DNA of 19,035 bases, from contig USHH01000014.1 in assembly GCA_900554345.1 (NCBI GenBank), forward strand, positions 1 through 19,035. The letters run 5' to 3'. Each line of letters begins with the position of its first letter. Within the stretch, counting starts at the first letter, position 1. Positions 1-7,736 of the stretch are shown here, in pieces. A program made the translations under genes and the position numbers. The notes under the pieces were generated by a model. The model ran no database searches. It was not told the DNA's origin and worked only from the letters and a program-made list of their open reading frames with translations. Source of the DNA: an uncultured Bacteroidales bacterium (GTDB taxonomy: Bacteria > Bacteroidota > Bacteroidia > Bacteroidales > Muribaculaceae).

Positions 1-344
1 AGGGCGATGAGGAGGAGGACGCCGTTGTCCTTGTCGGCCTTGCCGATGCCCCAGCGGGTGAAGAGGTCGGTGGCGAACTCCTCCACGGGGATGTCGCCCG
101 TGGAGGGGACTATGGCCACGGCCATCTCGGCGGTGGTGTTCCGGCGGAGGTCGTATAGCTTTTCGTTGACCTGCCGGCGCTCTGAAGCCGACAGCACGTC
201 GGAGGGGTCGGCCACGAACTCGCGGCGGTCGGCCACATTGGGGTTGGGGAGGTCGTCGGGGGAATAGACCCTGTAGCCGGCGCCCGTGGCGCCCGACGTC
301 AGGAAGACGATGAGGCAGAGGAGAGTGATTATCTTTCTTGTCAT
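1..344 (-). CDS. TPM-domain (YgcG-like) exported protein, N-terminal part
   Basis: Partial gene: the ATG is at 344 on the minus strand and the reading frame runs off the left edge, leaving about 114 residues visible. The protein opens with a signal peptide (MTRKIITLLCLIVFLTSG). A TPM-domain N-terminus follows: VADPSDVLSASERRQVNEKL, then a strand TAEMAVAIVPS, then ATDLFTRWGIGKADKDNGVL. That RWGIGKADKDNGVLLLIA pattern is typical of TPM proteins, which are periplasmic or membrane-anchored. The family's exact role is unsettled; members have been tied to photosystem repair in plants and to membrane processes in bacteria. The gene starts 38 bases after the dgt stop codon on the same strand and no promoter is visible in the gap, so the two are probably co-transcribed. 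The C-terminal part, where a membrane segment and a glycine-rich tail are often found, is outside the window. Confidence 0.82.
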   Translation of the reverse strand, partial: MTRKIITLLCLIVFLTSGATGAGYRVYSPDDLPNPNVADRREFVADPSDVLSASERRQVNEKLYDLRRNTTAEMAVAIVPSTGDIPVEEFATDLFTRWGIGKADKDNGVLLLIA

Positions 345-382
345 ATATATATTCGGAGGTTAAACGGTGATTATGTCTGAGG

Positions 383-1705
383 TCACACGGCGGGGAGGCT
401 GTGGCCGTTGAGCTTTCGGAAGAGGTCGAGGGCATAGACGTCGGTCATGGCCGAGACATGGTCGAGCACGGCCTGCACCCTCGTGAAGCAGTCGGGGGAA
501 TTGACATCATACTGTCGGGGCACCTTCGCGAGGATCAGCTGGGAGAAATTGCGTTGCGGATGCATCACGGCCTGCATGAGCGTGTCGAGCAGGTATGTTA
601 TGATGCGGTTGCCGGCGATCTCCACGTCGACCACGCTGGGGGCGGTGTATATCTTCGACCAGGCGGCGCGGGAGCAGGCCTCGTAGGCGTCGCGCAGGCG
701 GGGATGGATGTAGGCGGTGAGCGGGCCTTCGAGGGATCCGGCGAGGAGCAGCGGCTCGGCCTCGGCGAAGGCTCGCGCGCAGTCGCCTACGAGCTCGCCG
801 ATGACATTGCTGCGGAGATATCCCACCTGCTCGTTGGGGTCGGAGAGGTGGCCCATACCCCGGCGCAGACGGTCGCGGCGCTCGCCGTCGAAGAAACCGA
901 GCAGGAGCGAGGTGGTCTCGTCGGGCGAGAGTATGGCGAGTCGGTGGGCGTCCTCGATGTCCATGATCTGATAGCAGATGTCGTCGGCGGCCTCCACGAG
1001 ATATACGAGGGGATGGCGCGCGAAGCGTCCGGGGCATATTTCCGGCATTCCGAGCTCGCCGGCCACGCGACGGAAGAGTTCCTCCTCGGAAGAGAAATAT
1101 CCGAACTTTCCCTTGTCGGAGGCGAGGCTTGAGTCGTGGGGATATTTCACGATAGAGGCCAGAGTGCTGTAGGTCATGGCGAAACCGCCCTCGCGTCGCC
1201 CCACGAACTGATGTGTGAGCACACGGAAAGAGTTGGCGTTGCCCTCGAAACTGGCCGCGTCGGCCCATTGGCGGTCGGAGAGGAGAGGCTTGAGCGCAAG
1301 GCCGTTGCCCTCGGTGAAATAAGTGGAGATGGTCTTCTCGCCCGAATGGCCGAAAGGGGGATTGCCGAGGTCGTGGCAGAGGCAGGCGGCGGCGACGATG
1401 TCGGGGATGTTGGCGAGGGCGTCGCGCGTCGGGGCGTCGTGATGGCGGTCGGAGAGGACGATGGCGGCCTCCTTGGCCATGCTGCGTCCCACCGAAGCCA
1501 CCTCGAGGCTGTGGGTCAGGCGGTTGTGTACGAAGATGCTTCCCGGAAGAGGAAACACCTGGGTCTTGTTCTGGAGCCGCCGGAAGGGGGATGAGAATAC
1601 GAGGCGGTCGTAGTCGCGCTGGAAATCGCTCCGGGTGTGGGTGCGCGGGTCATGGAAGCGCTCGAGCCCGAGGCGCTTGTCGGAGATCAGGCGCGGCCAT
1701 TCCAT
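383..1705 (-). CDS. dgt: Deoxyguanosinetriphosphate triphosphohydrolase (dNTPase, HD superfamily)
   Basis: Cytosolic enzyme that hydrolyses dGTP (and often other dNTPs) to the deoxynucleoside and tripolyphosphate, affecting dNTP pools. In the 440-residue form chosen here, the HD metal-binding residues are visible: H65 in NRLTHSLEV, H111-D112 in CLCHDLGNPPFGHSGE, and an Asp in VEAADDICYQ near residue 241. The family signatures RSDFQRDYDRLVFSSPFRRL and EGNANSFR are also present. The frame stays open to an ATG at 1798 (471 residues) with another ATG at 1759. I chose 1705 because the protein then begins MEWPRLISDKRLGLE, the usual N-terminus of Bacteroidetes Dgt as I recall it, and because a candidate -7 box at 1806-1813 would place transcription start almost on top of 1798. 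The start at 1759 remains possible. The gene is divergent from porT and upstream of the TPM gene. Confidence 0.94.
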   Translation of the reverse strand: MEWPRLISDKRLGLERFHDPRTHTRSDFQRDYDRLVFSSPFRRLQNKTQVFPLPGSIFVHNRLTHSLEVASVGRSMAKEAAIVLSDRHHDAPTRDALANIPDIVAAACLCHDLGNPPFGHSGEKTISTYFTEGNGLALKPLLSDRQWADAASFEGNANSFRVLTHQFVGRREGGFAMTYSTLASIVKYPHDSSLASDKGKFGYFSSEEELFRRVAGELGMPEICPGRFARHPLVYLVEAADDICYQIMDIEDAHRLAILSPDETTSLLLGFFDGERRDRLRRGMGHLSDPNEQVGYLRSNVIGELVGDCARAFAEAEPLLLAGSLEGPLTAYIHPRLRDAYEACSRAAWSKIYTAPSVVDVEIAGNRIITYLLDTLMQAVMHPQRNFSQLILAKVPRQYDVNSPDCFTRVQAVLDHVSAMTDVYALDLFRKLNGHSLPAV

Positions 1706-1805
1706 AGCGGCGTCACCGCATTGCACGGCGGAAGGTATGTTGTCGTTGGTTTTCTGCATGGCTGACAATGGTGGCTCCGGAGGCGACGGGCCCCGCAAGC
1801 CGACA

Positions 1806-1813
1806 CAAAGTTA
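1806..1813 (-). promoter_or_regulatory. Candidate Bacteroidetes -7 box for dgt
   Basis: Read on the minus strand this is TAACTTTG, an exact match to the Bacteroidetes -7 consensus TAnnTTTG. No good TTTG -33 element lies at the usual 19-21 bp spacing; the nearest is ATTG at about 14 bp, so only half the promoter is convincing. Transcription would begin near 1799, which argues against the ATG at 1798 as the dgt start. Confidence 0.35.
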
Positions 1814-1862
1814 ACAAATAATTCCGACAATAATACTACTCGGGCAATCGTTATGATAAAAG

Positions 1863-2600
1863 ATGAAACGGACCACGCTACAAATATATCGGATCATGCT
1901 TGCGGCGCTGTTGCTCCTTGGCACGGCGGCCACAGCCGCGGCGCGCCCCGGCGATAAGCTTCTCAACAGGCCGTATGCCGACCTGAAGCGGCTGCATCTG
2001 GGCTTCTCCGTGGGGATGCATTTCCAGGACCTGAGCTTCACCCACAACGGCTACGTTACGCTCGAGGGGGAGCAGTGGGTGGCGGAGGTGCCCGGCTTCT
2101 CGCCCGGCTTCTGCGTCAACGTGCTGGGCGCCCTGCGGCTCCACCGCTACTTCAACCTGCGTCTGAGCCCGGGGATGTATTTCGGCAGCAAGAACGTCAC
2201 GATGATCGACTATACGGGGGGCGGGGAGCTGAAGCGGAAGCAGGACATCAAGAGCGCCTACGTGGCCGTGCCTCTCGACCTCAAGATCTCCGGCGAGCGA
2301 CTGGGCAACTGCCGTCCCTACGCCACAGTGGGAGCGATGGCCACCTTCGACGTGAGCAAGAAGCGGAGCGAGCCGCTGATGTTCAAGTCGGCCGACGCCT
2401 ATCTGACAGTGGGCTTCGGCGTGGACTTCTACCTGCCGTTTTTCAAGCTCAACCCGGAGATCAAGTTCTGTTTCGGCCTGACCGACATCCTGCGCCACGA
2501 CAGGCCGGACCTGGAAGACGACCCGGAGACCTTCAAGATGACGCAGAGCCTTCAGAAAGTGAAGTCAAACATGGTGGTGCTCACCTTTTATTTCGAATAG
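1863..2600 (+). CDS. porT: PorT family T9SS outer-membrane beta-barrel protein
   Basis: 245 residues. An N-terminal signal peptide (core MLAALLLLGTAATAAA) is followed by alternating hydrophobic/polar strands that end in an aromatic residue (VVLTFYFE), as expected for a small outer-membrane barrel. RPYADLKRLHLGFSVGMHFQ and the FTHNGY segment resemble PorT, an outer-membrane or periplasm-facing protein needed for T9SS export in Porphyromonas gingivalis (SprT in Flavobacterium). The length fits the family. The gene heads the por run and porP follows after a 3-base gap, so they should share a transcript. No clear TTTG/TAnnTTTG promoter is visible in the 1799-1862 gap; the promoter may lie further upstream, within the 1706-1798 leader region of dgt. 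Less likely, this is a generic outer-membrane barrel; the adjacency to porPKLMN argues against that. Confidence 0.85.
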   Translation: MKRTTLQIYRIMLAALLLLGTAATAAARPGDKLLNRPYADLKRLHLGFSVGMHFQDLSFTHNGYVTLEGEQWVAEVPGFSPGFCVNVLGALRLHRYFNLRLSPGMYFGSKNVTMIDYTGGGELKRKQDIKSAYVAVPLDLKISGERLGNCRPYATVGAMATFDVSKKRSEPLMFKSADAYLTVGFGVDFYLPFFKLNPEIKFCFGLTDILRHDRPDLEDDPETFKMTQSLQKVKSNMVVLTFYFE

Positions 2601-2603
2601 CCG

Positions 2604-3608
2604 GTGGATATCATTAAGAGATCAACGGGAGCATGGCGCGCGATAGCCTGTCTGCTCGCAGCCGCGTTCTGTATGGCGACGGAGGTCCGCGCCCAGAACG
2701 ACGTGCAGTTTACCCAATACTGGGCGATGCCCACCTATTATAATCCGGCGGCCACCGGCTCTACCGACTATCTCCGCATACGTGGCGGGGCGAGACTCCA
2801 GTGGGTTGGCATCGACAACGCCCCGACGAGCTTCATGGCCCTGGCCGACTCGCCGCTGCGGCTGATGAAGAAGAAGATAGGCGTGGGCGTGGTGTTCGGA
2901 CAGGAAAGCCTCGGCCTCTTCTCCAACCTCACGGTCAACGCGCAGGGAAGCTTCAAGTTCAAGCTTCTGAAAGGAGAGATGAGCGCCGGCATCGAGGTGG
3001 GCTACTTCAACACCTCGTTCAAAGGCACCGACGTCTATATCCCCGACGGCGACGACTATCACGACCCCTCCGACCCGGCCATCCCCAAGCAGGACCTCAC
3101 CGGGGGCGCCCTCGACATCTCGCTGGGCATCCATTATACACATAAGTATTTCTACGCCGGGCTGTCGTGCCTGCATCTCACTCAGCCCACCGTCACCATG
3201 ACCCTCGAGGGGAGCGAATCGACCGAATCGCAGGAATACCAGACGGCCCTGCGGCGCATGGTATATTTCACTGCAGGCTGCAATATACAGCTTAAAAACA
3301 CGTTATTTGAATTGCAGCCCTCCATGTTGCTTAAGTCAGACCTCAAGCTCTTCTCAGGAGAGCTCACAGTGAGGGCCGTCTACAATAAATTCCTCTCTTT
3401 CGGCCTGGGCTACAGATGGAAAGACGCCGTCAGCGTCATGGTGGGAGCTGAATTCAAGAATTTCTTCCTCGGCTATGCCTACGACTATCCGGTGTCGGCG
3501 ATATCGAAGGCTTCTTCGGGAAGCCACGAGATAGTGGCGGGCTACCGCATGAAACTTGACTTTTCGGGAAAAAACAAAAACAAACACCGTTCCATTCGGA
3601 TAATGTAG
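2604..3608 (+). CDS. porP: PorP/SprF family T9SS membrane protein
   Basis: 334 residues from a GTG start three bases after the porT stop codon. The initiator is followed by a basic N-region (DIIKRSTGAWR), a hydrophobic segment (AIACLLAAAFCMA) and a cleavage-like EVRA/QND. The mature start QNDVQFTQYWAMPTYYNPAA is the hallmark of the PorP/SprF family, whose members begin with a QxxFTxY...xNPA pattern and form a 14-stranded-type outer-membrane barrel. In P. gingivalis, PorP is associated with the PorKLMN core and is required for secretion. In Flavobacterium, SprF partners a specific adhesin. Synteny with porK identifies this copy as the core PorP, not a cargo-linked SprF paralogue. The C-terminus is unusually basic (SGKNKNKHRSIRIM). 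No alternative ATG gives a full signal peptide, which supports the GTG start. Confidence 0.9.
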   Translation: MDIIKRSTGAWRAIACLLAAAFCMATEVRAQNDVQFTQYWAMPTYYNPAATGSTDYLRIRGGARLQWVGIDNAPTSFMALADSPLRLMKKKIGVGVVFGQESLGLFSNLTVNAQGSFKFKLLKGEMSAGIEVGYFNTSFKGTDVYIPDGDDYHDPSDPAIPKQDLTGGALDISLGIHYTHKYFYAGLSCLHLTQPTVTMTLEGSESTESQEYQTALRRMVYFTAGCNIQLKNTLFELQPSMLLKSDLKLFSGELTVRAVYNKFLSFGLGYRWKDAVSVMVGAEFKNFFLGYAYDYPVSAISKASSGSHEIVAGYRMKLDFSGKNKNKHRSIRIM

Positions 3609-3613
3609 CGATA

Positions 3614-5104
3614 ATGAAAATGATGAACATATCAAACCATAGAAAACAAAACGCCATCCCCCTCAAGGGGCTTACAGTGGCATTGCCGGCGGCAGGAATC
3701 GCGGTGGTGATGGCATCCTGCATGTCGCTGCGGGGCTCTTCGTCGGGTGGTGAGGTGACAGGTGTCGGGGGCTCCTCGATGGCTGAGCCCACACCCTACG
3801 GCATGGTGCTCATCGACCGTGGCGCCTACGCCATGGGTCCGTCGAAAAACGACAGCGCGGCAGGGATACGCGCCGACGCCAAGCCGGTGTCGGTCGACGC
3901 TTTCTGGATGGACGAGACAGAAATCACCAACTCCAAATACAAGCAGTTCGTGTTCTGGGTCAGGGATTCCATTATCCGCGAGCGCCTCGCCGACCCGGCC
4001 TACGGCGGCAACGAGGCCTTCAAGATAGAGGAAGACAAGGAGGGCAACCCCGTGAAGCCCTACCTCAACTGGAACAAGGCCATACCCTGGCGCAACGCCA
4101 ATGAAGACGAGCAGAGGGCCATCGAGAGCGTCTACCGCACCAATCCCATCACCGGTCGCCGCGAGCTCGACCCCACCCAGCTCAATTACGTCTACGAGAT
4201 CTACAACCACACCGCGGCCGCCAGACGCAAGAACCGCCTCGACCCGACGCGCCGCGAATACAACACCGACATACCCGTCTCCGACGAGCTGCCGGTCATA
4301 TCGAAAGACACGGCCTACTTCACCGACGACGGAGAGATCGTGAGGGAGACCATCTCGCGGCCGCTTACCGGCGACTACGACTTCCTCAACACATACATCG
4401 TGAACGTCTATCCCGACACCACGGCATGGATCAACGATTTCGACAACGCCTACAACGAGCCATACACCCGCATGTATTTCTCCCACGCCGGCTACAACGA
4501 CTATCCCGTGGTGGGCGTGAGCTGGGAGCAGGCCAACGCCTTCTCCAACTGGCGCACGGAATACCTGCGCCGTTCCCTTGGCCGCGAGGGTGTCTTCATC
4601 GAGCCCTACCGTCTGCCGACAGAGGCTGAATGGGAATACGCGGCGCGTGCCGGCAACAGCGAGACGCCCTATCCCTGGGAGGAGATCCTGCCGATGGACG
4701 AGCGCGGCTGCTTCTACGCCAACTTCAAGCCCATGGAGGGCGACTACGTGCGCGACGGCCACGTGATCACCTCGCCGGTGGGCACCTTCAAGGCCAACGA
4801 CTTCGGCCTCTTCGACATGGCGGGCAACGTCAGCGAATGGACGTCGACCGCCTATGCCGAGAGCCTCAACCGCCTCACCTCCGACATCAATCCGGAATAC
4901 CGCTACGATGCCGCCAAGGAAGACCCTTACAAGATGAAGCGCAAGATAGTGCGCGGCGGTTCCTGGAAGGATGTGGCGCAGAACATACGCTCCGACCTCA
5001 GGATGTGGGAGTATCAGAACGAGCAGCGCAGCTATATCGGCTTCCGCAACGTGCGGTCGCAGATAGGCTTCGCTAAAGGCACACAGAAAAAGAAAAACAA
5101 ATAG
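3614..5104 (+). CDS. porK: T9SS ring lipoprotein PorK/GldK
   Basis: 496 residues. An N-terminal lipoprotein signal ends in VVMASC, with the lipidated cysteine at about residue 36. The remainder is a formylglycine-generating-enzyme-like (FGE-sulfatase) fold: GMVLIDRGAYAMGP near residue 64, FWMDETEITNSKYKQFV, YPVVGVSWEQANAFSNWRTE, RLPTEAEWEYAARAGN at about 333, FDMAGNVSEWTS at about 404, VRGGSWKD, and YIGFRNV near the end. GldK/PorK keeps this fold as a structural scaffold; it sits on the periplasmic face of the outer membrane and forms a large ring with PorN that couples to the PorL/PorM motor. The gene starts 5 bases after porP and ends 15 bases before porL. A long insertion of charged residues between about 130 and 260 is normal for GldK compared with plain FGE proteins. 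The C-terminus is lysine-rich (GTQKKKNK). Confidence 0.97.
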   Translation: MKMMNISNHRKQNAIPLKGLTVALPAAGIAVVMASCMSLRGSSSGGEVTGVGGSSMAEPTPYGMVLIDRGAYAMGPSKNDSAAGIRADAKPVSVDAFWMDETEITNSKYKQFVFWVRDSIIRERLADPAYGGNEAFKIEEDKEGNPVKPYLNWNKAIPWRNANEDEQRAIESVYRTNPITGRRELDPTQLNYVYEIYNHTAAARRKNRLDPTRREYNTDIPVSDELPVISKDTAYFTDDGEIVRETISRPLTGDYDFLNTYIVNVYPDTTAWINDFDNAYNEPYTRMYFSHAGYNDYPVVGVSWEQANAFSNWRTEYLRRSLGREGVFIEPYRLPTEAEWEYAARAGNSETPYPWEEILPMDERGCFYANFKPMEGDYVRDGHVITSPVGTFKANDFGLFDMAGNVSEWTSTAYAESLNRLTSDINPEYRYDAAKEDPYKMKRKIVRGGSWKDVAQNIRSDLRMWEYQNEQRSYIGFRNVRSQIGFAKGTQKKKNK

Positions 5105-5119
5105 CAACAACTCCGCAAG

Positions 5120-6094
5120 ATGGTAAAGATTAGAAAATACGCCAACGGCATCGAACGCTTCCTTCACGGCCAGAAGGGCCAGCGGTTTTTCAATTTCGCC
5201 TATTCGATAGGCGCGGCGATAGTGATCTGGGGCGCTCTGTTCAAGATCCTCCACCTGCCGGGGGGCAGCACGCTGCTCTGCATCGGCATGGGCACGGAGA
5301 TTGCTATGTTCATACTCACGGCCTTCGACCGTCCCCCCAAGGAATACGCGTGGGAGGATGTGTTTCCGGTGCTCGACAGCCGCGATCCCGACGACCGTCC
5401 CGACTTCCATGGGGGAGGCGGAGTGGTAGTGGCCGGACTTCCCGGGGGTAGCCGCGATACGGCGGTGGCGGAGGCCAAGGCCTCGGCAGGACTTCCGCAG
5501 AGCGTGACGCTCGATGAAGGCGACGCGCTGTCGCTCCATGAGAGCATACAGCGCATGTCGCAGGCCGCCGAGCAGCTGTCGCAGATGGCAGGGCTTACGG
5601 AGGCCACCCAGCGCTATCTCCAGCAGATGGAGGCCATATCGGGCCAGATGGAGGTGCTCGCGGAGACTACGCAGCGTCTCAACGGCGTCTCGTCGGTGCT
5701 CCTCCAGTCGTATGAGGCCATCACGGGGAGCTCCGACCGCATATCGCAGAGCGCCGTGGGCTACGTAGACCAGATGGAGGACCTCAACCGCAATATCGCC
5801 GGCCTCAACACGATATATGAGATCCAGCTCAAGGGCGTGGCAGGCCAGCTCGAGAGCATCGACCGCGTGAACCGCGGCCTCAAGGATATCCGCGACATGT
5901 ATGAGAAATCGGCCGCCGAGTCGTCGCATTACTGCGAGGAGACGGAGAAGATGGCCCGCTACATGAAGCAGCTCAATCGGGTCTACGAGAAGATGATCAC
6001 CGCCATGACCATCAATATGGCCAACCCCATGATGGGCGGCATGCCCGGTGGCGAGGCTCCGGCCAACCCGTTTGCGGCCGACAATGAGAAATAA
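5120..6094 (+). CDS. porL: T9SS inner-membrane motor protein PorL/GldL
   Basis: 324 residues. Two N-terminal membrane helices are visible: FNFAYSIGAAIVIWGALFKI (about 24-43) and a second around LLCIGMGTEIAMFILTAF (about 52-69), joined by a short LHLPGGS turn. A charged pair inside the membrane region, K42 and E60, matches the conserved Lys/Glu of GldL, where the glutamate is implicated in use of the proton motive force. The rest is a long cytoplasmic Gln/Glu/Ser-rich helical region with coiled-coil character (IQRMSQAAEQLSQMAG through MKQLNRVYEKMITAM), ending in a Met/Gly/Pro-rich tail. In GldL/PorL structures a pentamer surrounds a PorM dimer and rotates it, energising secretion and, in gliding species, motility. 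It sits between porK and porM with short gaps. Confidence 0.97.
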   Translation: MVKIRKYANGIERFLHGQKGQRFFNFAYSIGAAIVIWGALFKILHLPGGSTLLCIGMGTEIAMFILTAFDRPPKEYAWEDVFPVLDSRDPDDRPDFHGGGGVVVAGLPGGSRDTAVAEAKASAGLPQSVTLDEGDALSLHESIQRMSQAAEQLSQMAGLTEATQRYLQQMEAISGQMEVLAETTQRLNGVSSVLLQSYEAITGSSDRISQSAVGYVDQMEDLNRNIAGLNTIYEIQLKGVAGQLESIDRVNRGLKDIRDMYEKSAAESSHYCEETEKMARYMKQLNRVYEKMITAMTINMANPMMGGMPGGEAPANPFAADNEK

Positions 6095-6129
6095 GATGCC
6101 CGGCATCATCATGATAGAAGAGATTTAAT

Positions 6130-7701
6130 ATGGCTGGAGGAAGTAATAATGTGGCGCGCATGTCTCCGCGCCAGAGGATGATCAATCTGATGTATATCGT
6201 CCTCACCGCCATGCTTGCCCTGAATGTGTCGAGCGATGTGCTCAACGGATTCAATCAGGTGCAGGACGGGTTGCTGCGCACCAATCTCAACATGTCGGCC
6301 AAGAATGACGTTCAGTTCCGCTATCTGAGCGAGCTCTATGAGAAGAATCCGACAAAGGCGAGACCGTGGTATGAGAAGGGCGCCGAGCTGCATTCCCGCT
6401 CCGCGGCGCTCTACAGCAGGATCGACTCGCTCAAGACGGCCATCGCGCGCCAGGCCGACGGCCCGAAGGGAGACTTCCATAATCTGGTGAACCTCGACGA
6501 CCTCGAGGCCGCTTCCGTCACGATGCTCAACCCGGCTTCCAACCAGGGACGGCGGCTCCACGGGGAGATCGACGCCTACCGTGAGTATGTGGCGGCGTTG
6601 ATTCCCGACACCGTGAAGCGCAAGGCCGTGATGGATATGCTCTCGACCACCGTGCGCAACAAGCCCGGCACCGTGGGCCCCCCAAAGTGGGAGGAGCGCA
6701 TGTTTGACAATATGCCGGCCGTGGCCGCAGTCACCATCCTCACCAAGCTTCAGAACGACATACGCCAGGCGGAGTCGGAGGCCCTCACCAACCTCATCAC
6801 CAGCGTCGACATCGGCGACGTTCGCGTCAACGAGCTCAACGCCTACGTGATCCCCAACTCCAATATGGTGATGCGCGGCGGCAGATACAGCGCCGACATC
6901 GTGCTGGCCGCCATCGACACCACGCAGCGTCCCGACATCTACGTCAACGGGTCGCGTATCCCCGGCGGGGTCTATGAGTTCGTGGCCGGCTCGGTGGGCC
7001 AGCATGAGTATTCCGGATATATCGAGGTGGCCCGCGGCGACGGCACGCTCGACCGCCGGCCGTTTTCGGCGAGCTATACGGTGATGGAGCCTATGGCCAC
7101 CATATCGCCGACGATGATGAACGTGCTCTACGCCGGCATAGCCAACCCCATCAGCATCTCCGTGCCCGGAGTGCCGATGAATGCGGTGCAGGCCACGATG
7201 ACCAACGGCACGCTCACGCGTCAGGGAGACACATGGGTGGCCCATCCGGGCAAAGTCGGCTCCGAGGCCGTGATCTCGGTATCGGCAACGATGGACGGAC
7301 GCTCGCAGCAGGTAGGATCGATGACCTTCCGCGTGCGCAAGCTTCCCGATCCGTCGCCCTATATCGCCATCCGCGATGCGCAGGGCAATCCTGTGCACTA
7401 CAAGGGCTCGCCCAAGCGCATCTCCAAGGCGTCGCTGATGGAGGCCGAGGGGGTTGGAGCCGCCATCGACGACGATATCCTCAATGTGACTTATACGGTG
7501 GTGTCGTTCTCCACGGTGTTCTTCGACTCCATGGGCAACGCCATCCCGGAGGTGAGCGACGGACCGCGGTTCTCCGCTCGCCAGAAGGAGCAGTTCCGGC
7601 GCCTGAAGCCCGGCAAGAGCTTCTTCATCTCCGATGTCAAGGCGAAGGGTCCCGACGGCATCACACGCGACATTTCCCCCATACAGGTATCGCTCAATTA
7701 G
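6130..7701 (+). CDS. porM: T9SS motor shaft protein PorM/GldM
   Basis: 523 residues, close to the usual PorM length. A short cytoplasmic start (MAGGSNNVARMSPRQRM) precedes one membrane helix, INLMYIVLTAMLALNV (about 18-34). The remainder is periplasmic: a helical D1 domain (residues about 35-220, including SSDVLNGFNQVQDGLLRTN), then beta-rich D2-D4 domains up to the final DISPIQVSLN. MSPRQRMINLMYIVLTAMLA is the family signature. PorM forms a dimeric shaft that spans the periplasm, driven by PorL at the inner membrane and contacting the PorK/PorN ring and PorP at the outer membrane. The 35-base gap from porL holds the near-palindrome GATGCCCGGCATC (6095-6107) but no promoter, so operon transcription is likely. 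Confidence 0.97.
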   Translation: MAGGSNNVARMSPRQRMINLMYIVLTAMLALNVSSDVLNGFNQVQDGLLRTNLNMSAKNDVQFRYLSELYEKNPTKARPWYEKGAELHSRSAALYSRIDSLKTAIARQADGPKGDFHNLVNLDDLEAASVTMLNPASNQGRRLHGEIDAYREYVAALIPDTVKRKAVMDMLSTTVRNKPGTVGPPKWEERMFDNMPAVAAVTILTKLQNDIRQAESEALTNLITSVDIGDVRVNELNAYVIPNSNMVMRGGRYSADIVLAAIDTTQRPDIYVNGSRIPGGVYEFVAGSVGQHEYSGYIEVARGDGTLDRRPFSASYTVMEPMATISPTMMNVLYAGIANPISISVPGVPMNAVQATMTNGTLTRQGDTWVAHPGKVGSEAVISVSATMDGRSQQVGSMTFRVRKLPDPSPYIAIRDAQGNPVHYKGSPKRISKASLMEAEGVGAAIDDDILNVTYTVVSFSTVFFDSMGNAIPEVSDGPRFSARQKEQFRRLKPGKSFFISDVKAKGPDGITRDISPIQVSLN

Positions 7702-7736
7702 CGGCCTGAATATCAACACAGAATCATATCGCATCA

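Noticed and set aside
401..1132. A 243-codon plus-strand frame opposite dgt
   Set aside because: dgt is clear on the minus strand with intact catalytic motifs; the opposite frame is a codon-bias shadow without promoter or domain.
1706..1798. 31-residue N-terminal extension of Dgt
   Set aside because: The extension is Pro/Ser-rich and not family-like, and a -7 box at 1806-1813 puts transcription start next to its ATG. The start at 1759 cannot be fully excluded.
3632..6112. An 826-codon open frame on the minus strand opposite porK and porL
   Set aside because: It lies wholly opposite two unmistakable T9SS genes. Its translation is His/Val/Gly/Leu-rich with no domain, as expected when the sense genes have strong G/C third-position bias and few antisense stops.
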